This document shows, one piece after another, positions 1 to 8,995 of a stretch of DNA of 64,000 bases (position 1 is its first letter; each line of letters starts with the position of its first letter). The notes below the pieces were generated by a model, which was not told the origin of the DNA, ran no database searches, and was given only the letters and a program-made list of their open reading frames with translations. Origin of the DNA: Lysinibacillus agricola (GTDB lineage Bacteria > Bacillota > Bacilli > Bacillales_A > Planococcaceae); the NCBI RefSeq assembly GCF_016638705.1, contig NZ_CP067341.1, positions 2,297,501-2,361,500 of the forward strand, read 5' to 3'. The position numbers and the translations under genes are program-made.

Positions 1-456
1 ATCTCCTAAATAGATGGGAGTTACTTGACCGCTACAATATTGCTGGAGGTACTTTTTTAATTCTTTTGGATAAAGTCGAAAGCTAGATAAGTCTTTAATC
101 GTCACCCATTCTAATCCAATTTGATGACTATCAGGATTTGTTGGCTGAAAGTTCGTTTTTTCCCCTAGAATTAACTGACAAGCAAAATAAAACTCTACTT
201 GATGAACATTAAAGTCAAAAGATGCATACTCATGATTTTTCCCTACATATTCACGAATAAAAAGTAGCTCTCCGATTTCAACTGAACAGCCAATCTCCTC
301 TATGCATTCCCTTAATAAAGTGGCGTGAAAAGTCTCTCCATGTTCCTGTCCGCCACCAGGACAAAGATAAAAATTGCCTTCTACATCTTGATTTTTTGTT
401 AGTAAAATTTTGTCATCTTCTATTATTAAAGCTTTAACAGAATTTCTTATTTGCAT
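1..456 (-). CDS. Nudix hydrolase, partial at window edge
   Basis: The reading frame stays open from ATG at 456 to the left edge, so the C-terminus lies outside the window. The Nudix box is clear at residues 35-56: a Gly, then Glu41, then R49-E50-C-I-E53-E54-I-G56. This is the Mg-binding helix that hydrolyses nucleoside diphosphate-linked substrates. A GGAGAG ribosome site precedes the ATG. The substrate cannot be read from sequence; ADP-ribose, oxidised nucleotides and others are possible. The gene is divergent from the hypothetical gene at 558. Confidence 0.9.
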   Translation of the reverse strand, partial: MQIRNSVKALIIEDDKILLTKNQDVEGNFYLCPGGGQEHGETFHATLLRECIEEIGCSVEIGELLFIREYVGKNHEYASFDFNVHQVEFYFACQLILGEKTNFQPTNPDSHQIGLEWVTIKDLSSFRLYPKELKKYLQQYCSGQVTPIYLGD

Positions 457-557
457 GTAATCTCTCCTAAATTCGATTATTGTTGTAAAAATATATAGCT
501 CAAAGATGACTAAAAAAACGCCCGAATGTCAAACTTATAAAAAAGGGGAGATTTATT

Positions 558-1064
558 GTGTACTCGATATCAAACTTTAAATTACTTGTTGATAAGCAGA
601 CAGAAATTGATACCACTCATCAAAATTGTGATCAATTAATACAGACAACTGTAACGCCCTTAATGGATACGGAAGTCAATAAATTGTTAGATGCCATTAA
701 TAAAAAACTAACCGAACAAGGCTTTACGATTACAGTAACATCTACTGGACTAATCGCAAAATATAGTGAAGCTGTTATTAATGTTGACAAGCATTCGAAA
801 GATTTGGAGGAGTGTTTTTTTATTAATTTAAATAATTTTGCGGAGGATCAAGTTTCCATCGTTTTAGACATTTCGAATTCAATGATGCCGAAAATCTCCA
901 ATAATCTCGATGGCTATACTGAGATAATCGAGCAAATGACCGATACGCTAAAGCAAGCAAGGAGTCTCGAAAAAGCCTGTACTTCACCAAAGTTTATTTA
1001 TAAAACTCAGAATAATACCATTTTTAATTCGGCAGATGAGGTAGTCAATTACTACTTTCAGTAA
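558..1064 (+). CDS. Hypothetical protein, 168 aa
   Basis: The gene starts with GTG at 558, seven bases after a strong AAAGGGGAG site, and ends just before a terminator hairpin, so it is a complete single gene. The protein is acidic and soluble, with no signal peptide, membrane segment or cysteine cluster. The C-terminal half looks helical (residues about 115-140) and ends in an aromatic patch. I do not recognise a family and assign no function. It converges with the efflux gene on the opposite strand. Confidence 0.75.
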   Translation: MYSISNFKLLVDKQTEIDTTHQNCDQLIQTTVTPLMDTEVNKLLDAINKKLTEQGFTITVTSTGLIAKYSEAVINVDKHSKDLEECFFINLNNFAEDQVSIVLDISNSMMPKISNNLDGYTEIIEQMTDTLKQARSLEKACTSPKFIYKTQNNTIFNSADEVVNYYFQ

Positions 1065-1070
1065 AAATGA

Positions 1071-1100
1071 AGCCACCCTACTAGATATTATAGGGTGGCT
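1071..1100. terminator. Bidirectional terminator between convergent genes
   Basis: A perfect 10-bp stem (AGCCACCCTA / TAGGGTGGCT) has a 10-base loop. On the minus strand a T-rich run follows the stem, so it best serves the efflux gene ending at 1144. It also lies directly after the hypothetical gene ending at 1064. Confidence 0.85.
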
Positions 1101-1143
1101 GAAAAAGGAAGCGTTATTGATTATTTATTCCCGCTACAATAAT

Positions 1144-2316
1144 TTAAACAATAAACTTTCTTCCGAATATTAACATTATCATCGTTAGGATGAAGAAATA
1201 AAGTGGCATTATCGTTAATGAGCCATTATGCAGGAAACTCATACCTGACGTTAGTAAGCTAACGAGTAAGTAATAGCCTAAGCTGAAAATCGCGCCAGCC
1301 GTTCCTATAACATCTTGAAAGCTAACAAGCGCAAGGCTTAAGCAGTTTGGCAGAGCAATTCCTGATCCTAATAACGTAATAAACATGGTTACTAAAATGC
1401 CTATTAGTAAGACGATATTAGAGAGTGGTAAAGTACTAACGATTAGTAGTAATAAAGCTCCAACTGTCATAACAATACAACCGAGATGAATAACTTTTTC
1501 TGGCTGATAATTGTTTACAAGTTTTTTTGAAATCATGGCACCAATAATTGAGGCAAGAGCTACAATTATGCCAAGAAATCCATAAAGTCCAGGCGATAAA
1601 TTGAAGTGGTCAATAAAGATAAAGGGAGCTTCAGCATAGTAACTGAATAACACGCCATTTATCCCACCAATCAGCAATCCAAAGACAAGAACCCGTGGTG
1701 ATGAAATAATACGTTTTGCAACTGGGAAAATAGCAATTCTTTTTCTCGTTGATTTATCTGTTGTTTCAGGAAGTCTGAAATAAGCATAGATAAACAACAA
1801 AATACTCATCGCAACGAGCACAAAGAAAACAGCTCTAAAACCAAGTGCTTGATCGACCCAGCCACCAATAAGCGGCCCCACTGCAGGGGTAAAGGCAATC
1901 ACTGCAGAAATTTGTGCGAACATCGCATGTCTTTTACTGCCAGATACACTTTCCCGCAAAATCGTCTGCGTTATAATCGAGCCTGTCGCTGCCCCAAAAG
2001 CTTGTATAAATCTACTAACTAATAGAAAAGTTATCGTTTCCGCGTAAAAACACATGAAACTTCCAATACCATAAATAATTAAACCGCCCAACATTGCCGG
2101 TCTTCGTCCAATAAAATCAGAAATCCATCCCCAACAAAAGACACCAATTGCAAACCCTATAAAGTAGACACTTAAGGTTAACTGTACGGAGCTATTTGAA
2201 GCATTCAATGCATCTGAAATATCAGGTAGAGATGGTGTATAGATTGTCTCGCTAATCTGTGGAAAAGCTACAAGAACAATCATTAAAAGTAAAGATGGTG
2301 CTACATATTTTTTCAA
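1144..2316 (-). CDS. MFS multidrug efflux transporter, Bcr/CflA type
   Basis: This 390-residue membrane protein has about 12 hydrophobic segments, the normal length for 12-TM drug/H+ antiporters. The N-terminal pattern (ISETIYTPSLPDI) and motif A after TM2 (GWISDFIGRRP, residues 63-73) match the Bcr/CflA subfamily, whose members export bicyclomycin, chloramphenicol analogues and similar drugs. The start is TTG at 2316 with GGAGGG eight bases upstream. No dedicated regulator is adjacent. Substrate assignment from sequence alone would be a guess. Confidence 0.9.
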   Translation of the reverse strand: MKKYVAPSLLLMIVLVAFPQISETIYTPSLPDISDALNASNSSVQLTLSVYFIGFAIGVFCWGWISDFIGRRPAMLGGLIIYGIGSFMCFYAETITFLLVSRFIQAFGAATGSIITQTILRESVSGSKRHAMFAQISAVIAFTPAVGPLIGGWVDQALGFRAVFFVLVAMSILLFIYAYFRLPETTDKSTRKRIAIFPVAKRIISSPRVLVFGLLIGGINGVLFSYYAEAPFIFIDHFNLSPGLYGFLGIIVALASIIGAMISKKLVNNYQPEKVIHLGCIVMTVGALLLLIVSTLPLSNIVLLIGILVTMFITLLGSGIALPNCLSLALVSFQDVIGTAGAIFSLGYYLLVSLLTSGMSFLHNGSLTIMPLYFFILTMIMLIFGRKFIV

Positions 2317-2868
2317 CTTATTGCCCTCCTACAAGCAAAATCTACTTCTTTAGAAAAGAGTAGACGTAGCTAGGGAAACGGCGGGACCATTATAAGTATG
2401 CGTTCATAAGATGTCATGTTCAATCACCTAATATGCTTAAAGTAGGAGTGCATAGTCTGCCTACTATTATAAAGATTTTTACTATTTTTACAAGGTTTAT
2501 ACGGAAATCTTTTCTACCACTATCATACTTTGGGTTCATCACCATAACATGGGGTTGATTTCCGTTCCGGCTGGGCGCTTTGTTGCTGACGCTTCGCTTT
2601 CGCACAGCTAAAACATTGTTGTTGCCGCTACGTTAGCACTACGCTTTCGCACAGAAAACATCCGCTTCGCTCCAGGGTCTCATCTGCGACGCTGATCCCC
2701 AAGGAGTCGCCCAGCCTCCACACCAATCAACGTATTAAAATTGCTACGTTTTATAAAATGTCATCACCAATTTTTGATGATAAATCTAAATTTTTTAAAA
2801 AGTCCACTTGTAAATATTATAGTATCCATATAAAATAGAAACAAATGTTCTTGCTGAAGGGAGAATAA
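2317..2868. repeat. GC-rich dispersed repeat in a 550-base intergenic region
   Basis: Between the efflux gene and the GNAT gene, positions about 2538-2722 form a block far richer in G+C than its surroundings. It carries inverted arms GGCTGGGCG (about 2569) and CGCCCAGCC (about 2707), and the word CGCTTTCGCACAG occurs twice. A related copy in reverse orientation lies at 56605-56740, with matching words such as TTTCCGTTCCG and CTTTGTTGCTG. The rest of the region shows no convincing gene. The element looks like a non-coding interspersed repeat able to fold into long hairpins. Confidence 0.65.
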
Positions 2869-3735
2869 ATGACTACATATCATAATCAATTACAGCTAGT
2901 ATTATTTAATGAAAATGATATTCCAGGATTAATTGCTCTTTCTGACTCTGTTGGGTGGGATTACGATGAATTCGAAATTAGAACGGTTATGTTGTCAGGC
3001 AAAATATTTGGTCACAAAAATGCTGAGGGGAAAATAGTTTCAAGTGCTGCCATCATCACATATGATTCAAATTTAGCTTCGATTGGCATGGTCATTGTGC
3101 ATGAAAATTACAGAGGACTCGGTCTAGGCAAATTAGCCACTCAAAAATGTATTGAAAGTGTTTCAGAACATACAGTGATACTGCTCGTTGCAACGAAAGA
3201 CGGGGAACCGTTATATAAGAAAATGGGCTTTACCACTGTAGATTATGTTCATAAATATCTGGCTGACAGTTATATAGGTGCACATAACTTAGCTACTAAC
3301 GAGTGTACAATTGAAGATTTCAATGAGCAGGACTTTACTGATATTGTCAGCTTAGATGCAGCTGCCTTTGGAGATAAAAGAAGTAAATTTCTAAGGAATA
3401 GGATTAAACAATCTAAGCGCTGTATCGTTATGAGAGATCATCAGGCAAATATTATAGGCTTTGGCATGTCCATTTTAGGGCCAATCAATCTAATTTTAGG
3501 CCCAATTATAGCACCTGATTCTAAAACAGCTAGTCTTATAATAAATATTTTAGCGAAAGACCATGATGGAAAATTAAGAATTGATATACCATCTGGTCAC
3601 GCTGAATTAATGAAATGGTTAGAACAAAGTGGCTTTACAGAGGCAAACACACCTCCCGTTATGATTCTTCATGCTGAAAAAATGCCGACAAGAAATAATA
3701 CACTATTTACCATTGCCGCTCAAATTTTTGGATAA
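2869..3735 (+). CDS. GNAT family N-acetyltransferase with a second C-terminal domain
   Basis: The first 135 residues form a GNAT fold. The acetyl-CoA loop is R82-G-L-G-L-G-K, followed by LYKKMGF near residue 120. Residues about 145-288 form a second acetyltransferase-like domain, as in YitH-type two-domain proteins of Bacillaceae. GAAGGGAG lies eight bases before the ATG. The acceptor substrate is unknown. The gene is monocistronic, ending 17 bases before a terminator. Confidence 0.85.
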   Translation: MTTYHNQLQLVLFNENDIPGLIALSDSVGWDYDEFEIRTVMLSGKIFGHKNAEGKIVSSAAIITYDSNLASIGMVIVHENYRGLGLGKLATQKCIESVSEHTVILLVATKDGEPLYKKMGFTTVDYVHKYLADSYIGAHNLATNECTIEDFNEQDFTDIVSLDAAAFGDKRSKFLRNRIKQSKRCIVMRDHQANIIGFGMSILGPINLILGPIIAPDSKTASLIINILAKDHDGKLRIDIPSGHAELMKWLEQSGFTEANTPPVMILHAEKMPTRNNTLFTIAAQIFG

Positions 3736-3752
3736 GATTACTTAAACAAAGA

Positions 3753-3785
3753 AGGTACACTTTAATTGGGTGTGCCTCTTTTTTA
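3753..3785 (+). terminator. Rho-independent terminator after the two-domain GNAT gene
   Basis: The stem AGGTACAC / GTGTGCCT contains one G-U pair, has a 9-base loop, and is followed by a T-rich run. Confidence 0.85.
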
Positions 3786-3844
3786 TTTCAAAAGGATTTT
3801 AATGGAAGCGTGGAGAATAGATGATATTAAAGGGGGAGAATAAA

Positions 3845-4375
3845 ATGTTTCCTTATTTAGAAACAGAAAGACTTATTTTAAGAGAGCTTACGCAGGATGA
3901 TGCGGAGGACGTTTTTAAATGTTTTTCTAATGAAGATGTCACACGCTATTATGGACAAGAGCCATTCGTTGAGATACAGCAAGCAGAAAATTTAGTGAAA
4001 TTATTTTCAAAGAACTTTGCTGAAAAAAGAGGGATACGATGGGGAATTGAGAGAAAAGGGTCAAAGGAAATAATTGGAACGATTGGTTTAAACCTCTGGT
4101 CGCCTATACATAAACGAGCAGAAATCGGTTATGAAATTCATCCTGATTATTGGAGAAAAGGATATACACAAGAAGCGGTTACCGAAATTGTGTCGTATGG
4201 ATTTCAGCATATGGGGCTGACTCGTATAGGTGCTGTTGTATTTATTGAAAATGAAGCCTCGAATAGGTTGCTAACGAAAATGGGCTTTCAAAAGGAAGGA
4301 ATTCTTAGAGATTATATGTATCAAAATGGGCAGGCACACGATACGTTTGTCTATTCCATTTTAAAAAATGAATAA
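3845..4375 (+). CDS. GNAT acetyltransferase, RimJ/RimL type
   Basis: This 176-residue protein opens with the ETERLILRELTQDDAEDVF signature of the RimJ/RimL branch and has the acetyl-CoA loop RKGYTQ at residues 104-109. RimJ/RimL relatives acetylate protein N-termini or small amines; the substrate here is not defined. ATG at 3845 is preferred over the in-frame ATG at 3821 because AAAGGGGGAG sits just upstream of 3845, inside the longer frame. It is unrelated in sequence to the preceding GNAT gene apart from the fold. Confidence 0.88.
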   Translation: MFPYLETERLILRELTQDDAEDVFKCFSNEDVTRYYGQEPFVEIQQAENLVKLFSKNFAEKRGIRWGIERKGSKEIIGTIGLNLWSPIHKRAEIGYEIHPDYWRKGYTQEAVTEIVSYGFQHMGLTRIGAVVFIENEASNRLLTKMGFQKEGILRDYMYQNGQAHDTFVYSILKNE

Positions 4376-4474
4376 TGAATTTCTTTTTCTTGAGAATAAA
4401 TTCTCTTAACCTACGGAAAAATATTTTTTAGCATAGGTTATACCTTTTGTTGGATAATAAATGATAACTAAGAC

Positions 4475-4777
4475 ATGGTTTTGTGCTTGCTTTTTTCGGT
4501 TATAGTGCTAGTAAATACATCGATTTTTATTAGTAGTGAAAAAGTAACAGTAAGGGGCTTTGAGAGAATGGAGATACAATATAGCACAGCTTATTTTGAA
4601 AAGTTGGATTCACTTGAAATTCTATATGCAGGGCAGGCAGCGTTAAAAGATGCGCTACCCACGCACAATGTCAGTAAAAGTTATTTGGAACGCTTTGAAC
4701 AAATAGAAGCAGCCATTACAAAGCTGAATAAGGAAATTCGAATACTTGAACTAAATATTATCCAGTCCGTAAAATAA
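4475..4777 (+). CDS. Small membrane-anchored hypothetical protein, 100 aa
   Basis: An N-terminal hydrophobic helix (residues 2-20) is followed by a charged helical region with heptad-like spacing from about 65 to 95, suggesting a membrane anchor plus short coiled coil. No good ribosome site precedes ATG 4475, and the gene abuts the remnant of a TetR gene, so it may itself be a fragment. I do not recognise a family. Confidence 0.4.
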   Translation: MVLCLLFSVIVLVNTSIFISSEKVTVRGFERMEIQYSTAYFEKLDSLEILYAGQAALKDALPTHNVSKSYLERFEQIEAAITKLNKEIRILELNIIQSVK

Positions 4778-5105
4778 ACAAAATAAAAAAACTCATGCAA
4801 AAAGTTATGAAGAAGTATTAGGAACACAAGGTGATCCATTTTTCCATGAAAAAATGAGACAGTTTTTCGTGAGATACTTCAATACTTATCTAGTTAATCG
4901 TATTGATAAAAGCAAATGGAGGTTTCCAATTGAATTAATATTAGCGTATAACTCAAATGCCCTTTTAAGGGTTATTACGTACTGGCTGCAACACGATATG
5001 CAACAATCTCCAGAGGAAATTGCTACTATGTTGGTAGAAACAATGATAAACGGACCTTTTGAAGCTAGTGAATTACGTTCAATTATTGAAAAAGATAGCG
5101 AGTAG
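4773..5105 (+). pseudogene. TetR-family regulator, C-terminal fragment only
   Basis: An open frame without a start runs from 4773 to TAG at 5105. It resembles the C-terminal ligand/dimer domain of a TetR subgroup, with GTQGDPFFHEK and later a Trp-Leu-x-x-(D/G)-Met-x-x-SPEE-like stretch. The DNA-binding helix-turn-helix is entirely missing. The fragment runs straight into a methyltransferase that lacks its own N-terminus, so both were probably truncated by one deletion. ATG at 4854 could start a shorter peptide, but there is no clear ribosome site. Confidence 0.7.
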
Positions 5106-5688
5106 GAGTAGACAAATGATGCTCGTTGGGGCAAAAGAAAACTGTAAACAATATCATCATATAACTTTCAAGCAAGGAAATGCACTGGCTACAGGATTAG
5201 ACGATGACAGCTTTCAGTTAGTCCTGGAACGAGCATTAATACATCATATCCAAGATGTAAAGGATTGTTTTCAAGAGGTATATAGGATTTTGGAGGATAA
5301 AGGGGTCTATATTATCCAAGACCGGACTCCTGAAGATTGTCTTCTTAAGGGAGATGACAGCCATATTAGAGGCTATTTCTTTGAACGGTTTCCAAAATTA
5401 AAGGAACAAGAAGTTAAACGCAGACATAGCAGTGAGCTAGTCGTTGAGACCCTGAAGGAAATTGGTTTTAGCGAGATTACAGAAGTAAAGTTATTGGAAA
5501 CAAGAAACGAGTATGAACAGAAAGAGCAATTATTAAACGATTTACGGGAACGAACAGGTAGAAGTATTTTACATGAATTAGACGATACAGAATTAAATGA
5601 CTTAGTGAATTATATTGATCAGGCCATTTTAACTGAGGGTTCTATAGTGGAAAAGGATCGATGGACCATTTGGAAAGCTGTGAAATGA
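5106..5688 (+). pseudogene. Class I SAM methyltransferase, N-terminally truncated
   Basis: From about 5109 the frame reads QMMLVGAKENC, which is where motif post-I of a class I methyltransferase begins. It continues through QGNALATGLDDDSF (motif II) and RILEDKGVYIIQD (motif III region). The glycine-rich SAM-binding motif I and the preceding helices are missing, so the protein cannot bind SAM normally. The frame is open back to 5059 through the TetR remnant, but that upstream part is unrelated. I treat it as the 3' half of a deletion fusion. Confidence 0.72.
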
Positions 5689-5723
5689 TTAATAAGAGCT
5701 CTTTATCGAATGTAGAGAGGTGT

Positions 5724-5781
5724 TATCCCGTCGGTTGAGTAATTCAATCCGTCAGTTCGACCTTCCTATCCGTCGATTAAA
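5724..5781. repeat. Three imperfect ~20-base tandem units
   Basis: The core ATCCGTCG-GTT or close variants (CCCGTCGGTT, TCCGTCAGTT, TCCGTCGATT) occurs three times at about 20-base spacing in the short gap before the terminator. No coding potential is seen. Confidence 0.5.
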
Positions 5782-5829
5782 TAAAATGAAGCTCTCGTTC
5801 GCTGTTCAAACGAGAACTTCATTTTATTT
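5781..5829. terminator. Bidirectional terminator
   Basis: A long stem pairs ATAAAATGAAG-C-TCTCGTT with AACGAGA-A-CTTCATTTTAT, with an A/C mismatch inside and A/T tracts at both ends. It serves the methyltransferase remnant on the plus strand and the hypothetical gene on the minus strand. Confidence 0.85.
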
Positions 5830-6226
5830 ATTCACTTACTAAAGCGACTAGGTATTTATCTCGATCCGCTTCCTCCAGCATTTTATTATCGACTAGCATT
5901 GCACCGTATCTCACATTTGTCATATCCCGATCAACTAAAAATTGAACATTCACTTTTTCAGTTTTATTATTGACAGGACACTCTCCTTTAAATTCTACAA
6001 CGTCCTGTCCTTTTTGAGTTTCAAAATATACCCAATATGGATTTTTACAAGTGTTGGCAAAGCCAGATTCTAACGATTTATTACTATTTTCAAATGAATA
6101 GTTTTTAACATATGTAATATATTCATTATCTGTAATGTCCTTTTGTGGACCGTAAAAATACCAGAATACCCTAAAAATCCCGATTGGCACAATCCACAGT
6201 ATATTCCTTTTGCTTAGTCTCCCCAT
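5828..6226 (-). CDS. Hypothetical membrane-anchored or exported protein, 132 aa
   Basis: A basic N-terminus (MGRLSKRN) precedes a hydrophobic, aromatic-rich helix at residues 9-25, followed by a hydrophilic domain with two cysteines (about 60 and 82) that could form an extracytoplasmic disulfide. AAAGGGGGC lies upstream of the ATG. The topology suggests an N-terminally anchored exported protein. I do not recognise the family. Confidence 0.7.
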   Translation of the reverse strand: MGRLSKRNILWIVPIGIFRVFWYFYGPQKDITDNEYITYVKNYSFENSNKSLESGFANTCKNPYWVYFETQKGQDVVEFKGECPVNNKTEKVNVQFLVDRDMTNVRYGAMLVDNKMLEEADRDKYLVALVSE

Positions 6227-6782
6227 ATTTGTAGCCCCCTTTATAATATTTTATCACCTTTATACTGATTTTTGCTAGCTTACTATAATATTTTCTATTT
6301 AATGATTTTATCTTGTTATGCAAAATAGGAGAGGACATTAGTACGTAAGATTAAGATTACAACTAAATATAAAACGAGAATATGCATAAGAGCGTATTTT
6401 CGTTCTATAAAGATTCCAATTCTTAGCCTTATGTGGGGGACAGCCAAAAAGTTATCTTTTTTTATATTATTAAGCTAGCGTAACTCCTTATGATCACGAG
6501 GGAGTCTTAAGTTCATGGGGGACTTCTGTACCTGTCGCTACGCTTTCGGTACAAAAACATTTGCTGAAAGAAGTTAAAGCAACCATGAGGCTAATGATGT
6601 CGTCATTTATGAAAGCAATCAGGTATTCAATTTGTATCATGTGATTTATGTCTCTATTTTTGAACTATAATTGATCGTGATTTTTAGAGAACATTCAGAA
6701 ACACTTGCTACATTTAATATGCAAATTTGTTCACTTGAATTATCTGAGGACCAAAAGTATAAAAGCAAGGAGATAAACAATA
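6227..6782. other. Intergenic region without a supported gene
   Basis: About 550 bases hold no convincing gene. At 6529-6556 TGTACC and GGTACA flank a CGCTACGCTTTC word that resembles part of the GC-rich repeat at 2538-2722, so this may be a decayed copy. Short open stretches at 6335-6475 and 6690-6780 have no start codon with a ribosome site. Confidence 0.5.
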
Positions 6783-7373
6783 ATGAATTATGGACTATTT
6801 CACTGGATTAATGATATAGCGGGCCGCTATCCTTTTCTGGATAAAGGTATGATTTTCATCACTAATAGCGTTCCTTATGTCGTAATCGTATTCATGTTAT
6901 TTTTATGGTTTACTGGAAACAAAGAAAAAAGAGTGGAAAAACAATATACTGCTATATACATTGTCTTCACCTGTTTACTTGGATTGGCCCTAAACGCAAT
7001 CCTTCATTCTGTCTACTATCATCGACGTCCATTCGTGACATACCATGTTCATCAGTTAGTACCTCATGCAACTGATTCTTCGTTCGTAAGTGATCATGCA
7101 GTATTAGTATTCTCTGTAGCATGTACGTTGCTTCTACGAAAAGACTCGTGGAAGTACCCCGTATTAGTATGGGCCATCATTGTTGGTATTTCGCGTATAT
7201 TCGTCGGAGTCCATTATCCAGCGGACGTGATTGGCGGCGCTCTTCTTTCTTTAGGAGCAAGTATGATAGTTGTGCAGTTCTCAAAAAAATTGGAGCCTGT
7301 AGTACAAATAATATTCTCCATGTATAAAAGACTAACGAAACATATTCCAATCCTAGGAAAATACAGTCATTAG
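6783..7373 (+). CDS. PAP2-family undecaprenyl-diphosphatase, BcrC type
   Basis: This membrane phosphatase of 196 residues has about five TM helices. The three PAP2 motifs are visible: RRP at 81-83, SDH at 103-105 and SRIFVGVHYPAD at 137-148, whose histidines form the catalytic pair. BcrC/YwoA proteins dephosphorylate undecaprenyl diphosphate at the outer membrane face, recycling the cell-wall lipid carrier and giving some bacitracin tolerance. AAGGAG lies ten bases upstream of the ATG. The gene is single, with its own terminator about 120 bases downstream. Confidence 0.88.
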   Translation: MNYGLFHWINDIAGRYPFLDKGMIFITNSVPYVVIVFMLFLWFTGNKEKRVEKQYTAIYIVFTCLLGLALNAILHSVYYHRRPFVTYHVHQLVPHATDSSFVSDHAVLVFSVACTLLLRKDSWKYPVLVWAIIVGISRIFVGVHYPADVIGGALLSLGASMIVVQFSKKLEPVVQIIFSMYKRLTKHIPILGKYSH

Positions 7374-7494
7374 AAGTTGCAATAAGAGACTATCGACAAA
7401 TCTTATTGATGATTTATTTTTTATCAAGGATGGGGTTCTATAGTTATTGCGTAGAGTTTGTTTAAAATTATCAAATAAGAATATAAGCCAAGAT

Positions 7495-7531
7495 GAGGGT
7501 CGCATTTTAATGCGGCTCTTTTATTTTTTAT
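7495..7531 (+). terminator. Terminator downstream of the PAP2 gene
   Basis: GAGGGTCGCAT pairs with ATGCGGCTCTT (several G-U pairs) around a short T-rich loop and is followed by TTTATTTTTT. Confidence 0.7.
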
Positions 7532-7651
7532 AGTTTAATTTGCAGAGAAGTTGGGCTTTTTATTATTGAAATTTCCTTTACATTGTAAATTCATATTTTC
7601 CTGACGGTCCCTCTAATAGTAGGGATGCACAGACCGTCCCTTTTGATAAAC

Positions 7652-7891
7652 TTAATTCATCTTTTTCAGAACTGAATATAAAAACTCAGCATCTTTTCCT
7701 ACGCCACAAATAAGTGCCGATCCTCTTTGATGTTGCCACGGTAATCCAATATAATATAACCCTTGTGTTGGACTCACACCTCTTTTATGAAGAGGAAAAC
7801 CTTTTGCATCTAAAATTCCCTCTATGTCTATCCATTTATAGTCAGGAACAAATCCTGTTGACCAAATAATATTTTGAATGGAAGAAATATC
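7652..7891 (-). pseudogene. Flavin-dependent monooxygenase (CzcO-like), C-terminal remnant
   Basis: The frame ending at 7652 encodes IIWSTGFVPDYKWIDI, then a stretch ending in YYIGLPWQHQRGSALICGVG. These are hallmarks of the C-terminus of CzcO-type FAD/NAD(P)H monooxygenases, the second being the conserved FAD-contact segment. Both Rossmann GxGxxG motifs and roughly the first three quarters of the protein are missing. The frame remains open to 7975 but residues before about 7891 do not look like the family. There is no ribosome site. Confidence 0.75.
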
Positions 7892-8134
7892 ATAGAAATG
7901 ATCAAACTTTTTTATAAAAGAATGATCAATAAAATATATTAAGAGCGTGTTGGAATTGCATTTCTTACGCAACAAACGAAGAAGTTCACCATAAAAAACA
8001 CATTAAGGAAAGCATGGTGTTATCATGTAATAGAAATGAATAGAGAGTTGATAAAATGAGATAGAATGATTGCATAGATTTTTTCTTAAAATGGATTTTA
8101 TTCACTTACATTTTATAAAAGGAGAAGGTAGATT

Positions 8135-8458
8135 ATGAATAGGGAAGCTATACTAGAAATATTATTATACAAATTAGAAGAAGGTACTGGAACTGAATTT
8201 CACAAGATAATGGTAGAACAAAGTATTCCTCTTCACGAAAAAGAAAAAATGAAAGTTATTAGTTATGGTCAATCTTTACATAATCCTGATTCGTATTATT
8301 TAATAAGAGAATATGAAAATAGTGAACATTTGGAGAACTCACAACGGGAATTTTATAGTAATTCTGAGTGGTTAAATGGTCCAAGAGATCAAATAATATC
8401 TAAGATTAAAACTAGTACCAAATCTATTATACCTAAAACCAGTTTAGAAAATTTATGA
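8135..8458 (+). CDS. NIPSNAP-like small alpha/beta-barrel protein
   Basis: This 107-residue protein looks like a single ferredoxin-like (dimeric alpha/beta barrel) domain. Its repeated pattern 'YYLIREYENSEHLENSQREFY...SEWLNGPRD' resembles NIPSNAP/antibiotic-monooxygenase-type proteins. Members are small, often dimeric, and of ill-defined function. AAAGGAGAAGG lies nine bases before the ATG, so it is probably expressed. It stands alone between remnants. Confidence 0.7.
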   Translation: MNREAILEILLYKLEEGTGTEFHKIMVEQSIPLHEKEKMKVISYGQSLHNPDSYYLIREYENSEHLENSQREFYSNSEWLNGPRDQIISKIKTSTKSIIPKTSLENL

Positions 8459-8995
8459 CATAATAATGAAAACTACTAAAAATATGAATAACCATACTTA
8501 AGCAATCGGGTGAGTTTGTTGAATAGGATTCATTCAAATGTTCAAAGTTTAATATAAAATTCTTATACTAAACTTAATAGCGTGACTCCATTTTGATCAA
8601 TCTTTATTCAAAATGGAGTTTTTTGTTAGCTGCTAAATAAGGTTTTGTGATCTCCCTTTTATCAAACTTTATGCCAAAGTTACATCAGTGTGTGCGATGG
8701 GCGCTAATTTCAATCAATTGCTCTGAGAATGCCAAGAAAGTCACTCCAATGAGGCTACCGGCTTTCCGAGTCTTTTACAATCGGGCGCTTTCCTGGAATA
8801 AGGATCAGCGCCAATTTTTCATTTTAGGGCTATTTAATTAAACAATTAGGGAATATATTTAATGACCGTCTTTAATTACTTCTAGATTACGTTTGGTATC
8901 CAATGTTCACTACTGCCTCAATTCCTTTAATTGGATTGATTGTCTACTTAATAACATTTAAGATTCTTTATGCATAGTTCTAAAAGTGTTTCGGT
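8459..8995. other. Intergenic region with terminator and gene debris
   Basis: After the terminator at 8585 no full gene is visible. Positions 8876-8978 read in frame as a short hydrophobic tail (LLDYVWYPMF..., ending at a TAG) that may be the last fragment of a membrane protein. The words ACAATCGGGC and CTGGAATAA at about 8775-8800 recur at 24189, suggesting a decayed dispersed repeat. Confidence 0.45.
8585..8624 (+). terminator. Terminator of the 'TTTTGATCAA' hairpin family
   Basis: A perfect 12-bp stem (ACTCCATTTTGA / TCAAAATGGAGT) has loop TCAATCTTTAT and a T run. Similar hairpins with the same inner stem and loop occur at 24274, 57552 and 62219. Confidence 0.9.

Noticed and set aside
2420..2605. 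61-codon minus-strand ORF over the GC-rich repeat
   Set aside because: No ribosome site, basic random-looking product, and it lies on a dispersed repeat.
5059..5105. Longer methyltransferase start at 5059
   Set aside because: The extra N-terminal residues are the TetR remnant read in another frame, not methyltransferase sequence.
8647..8841. 64-codon plus-strand ORF after the 8585 terminator
   Set aside because: No ribosome site; covers a decayed repeat shared with 24189.
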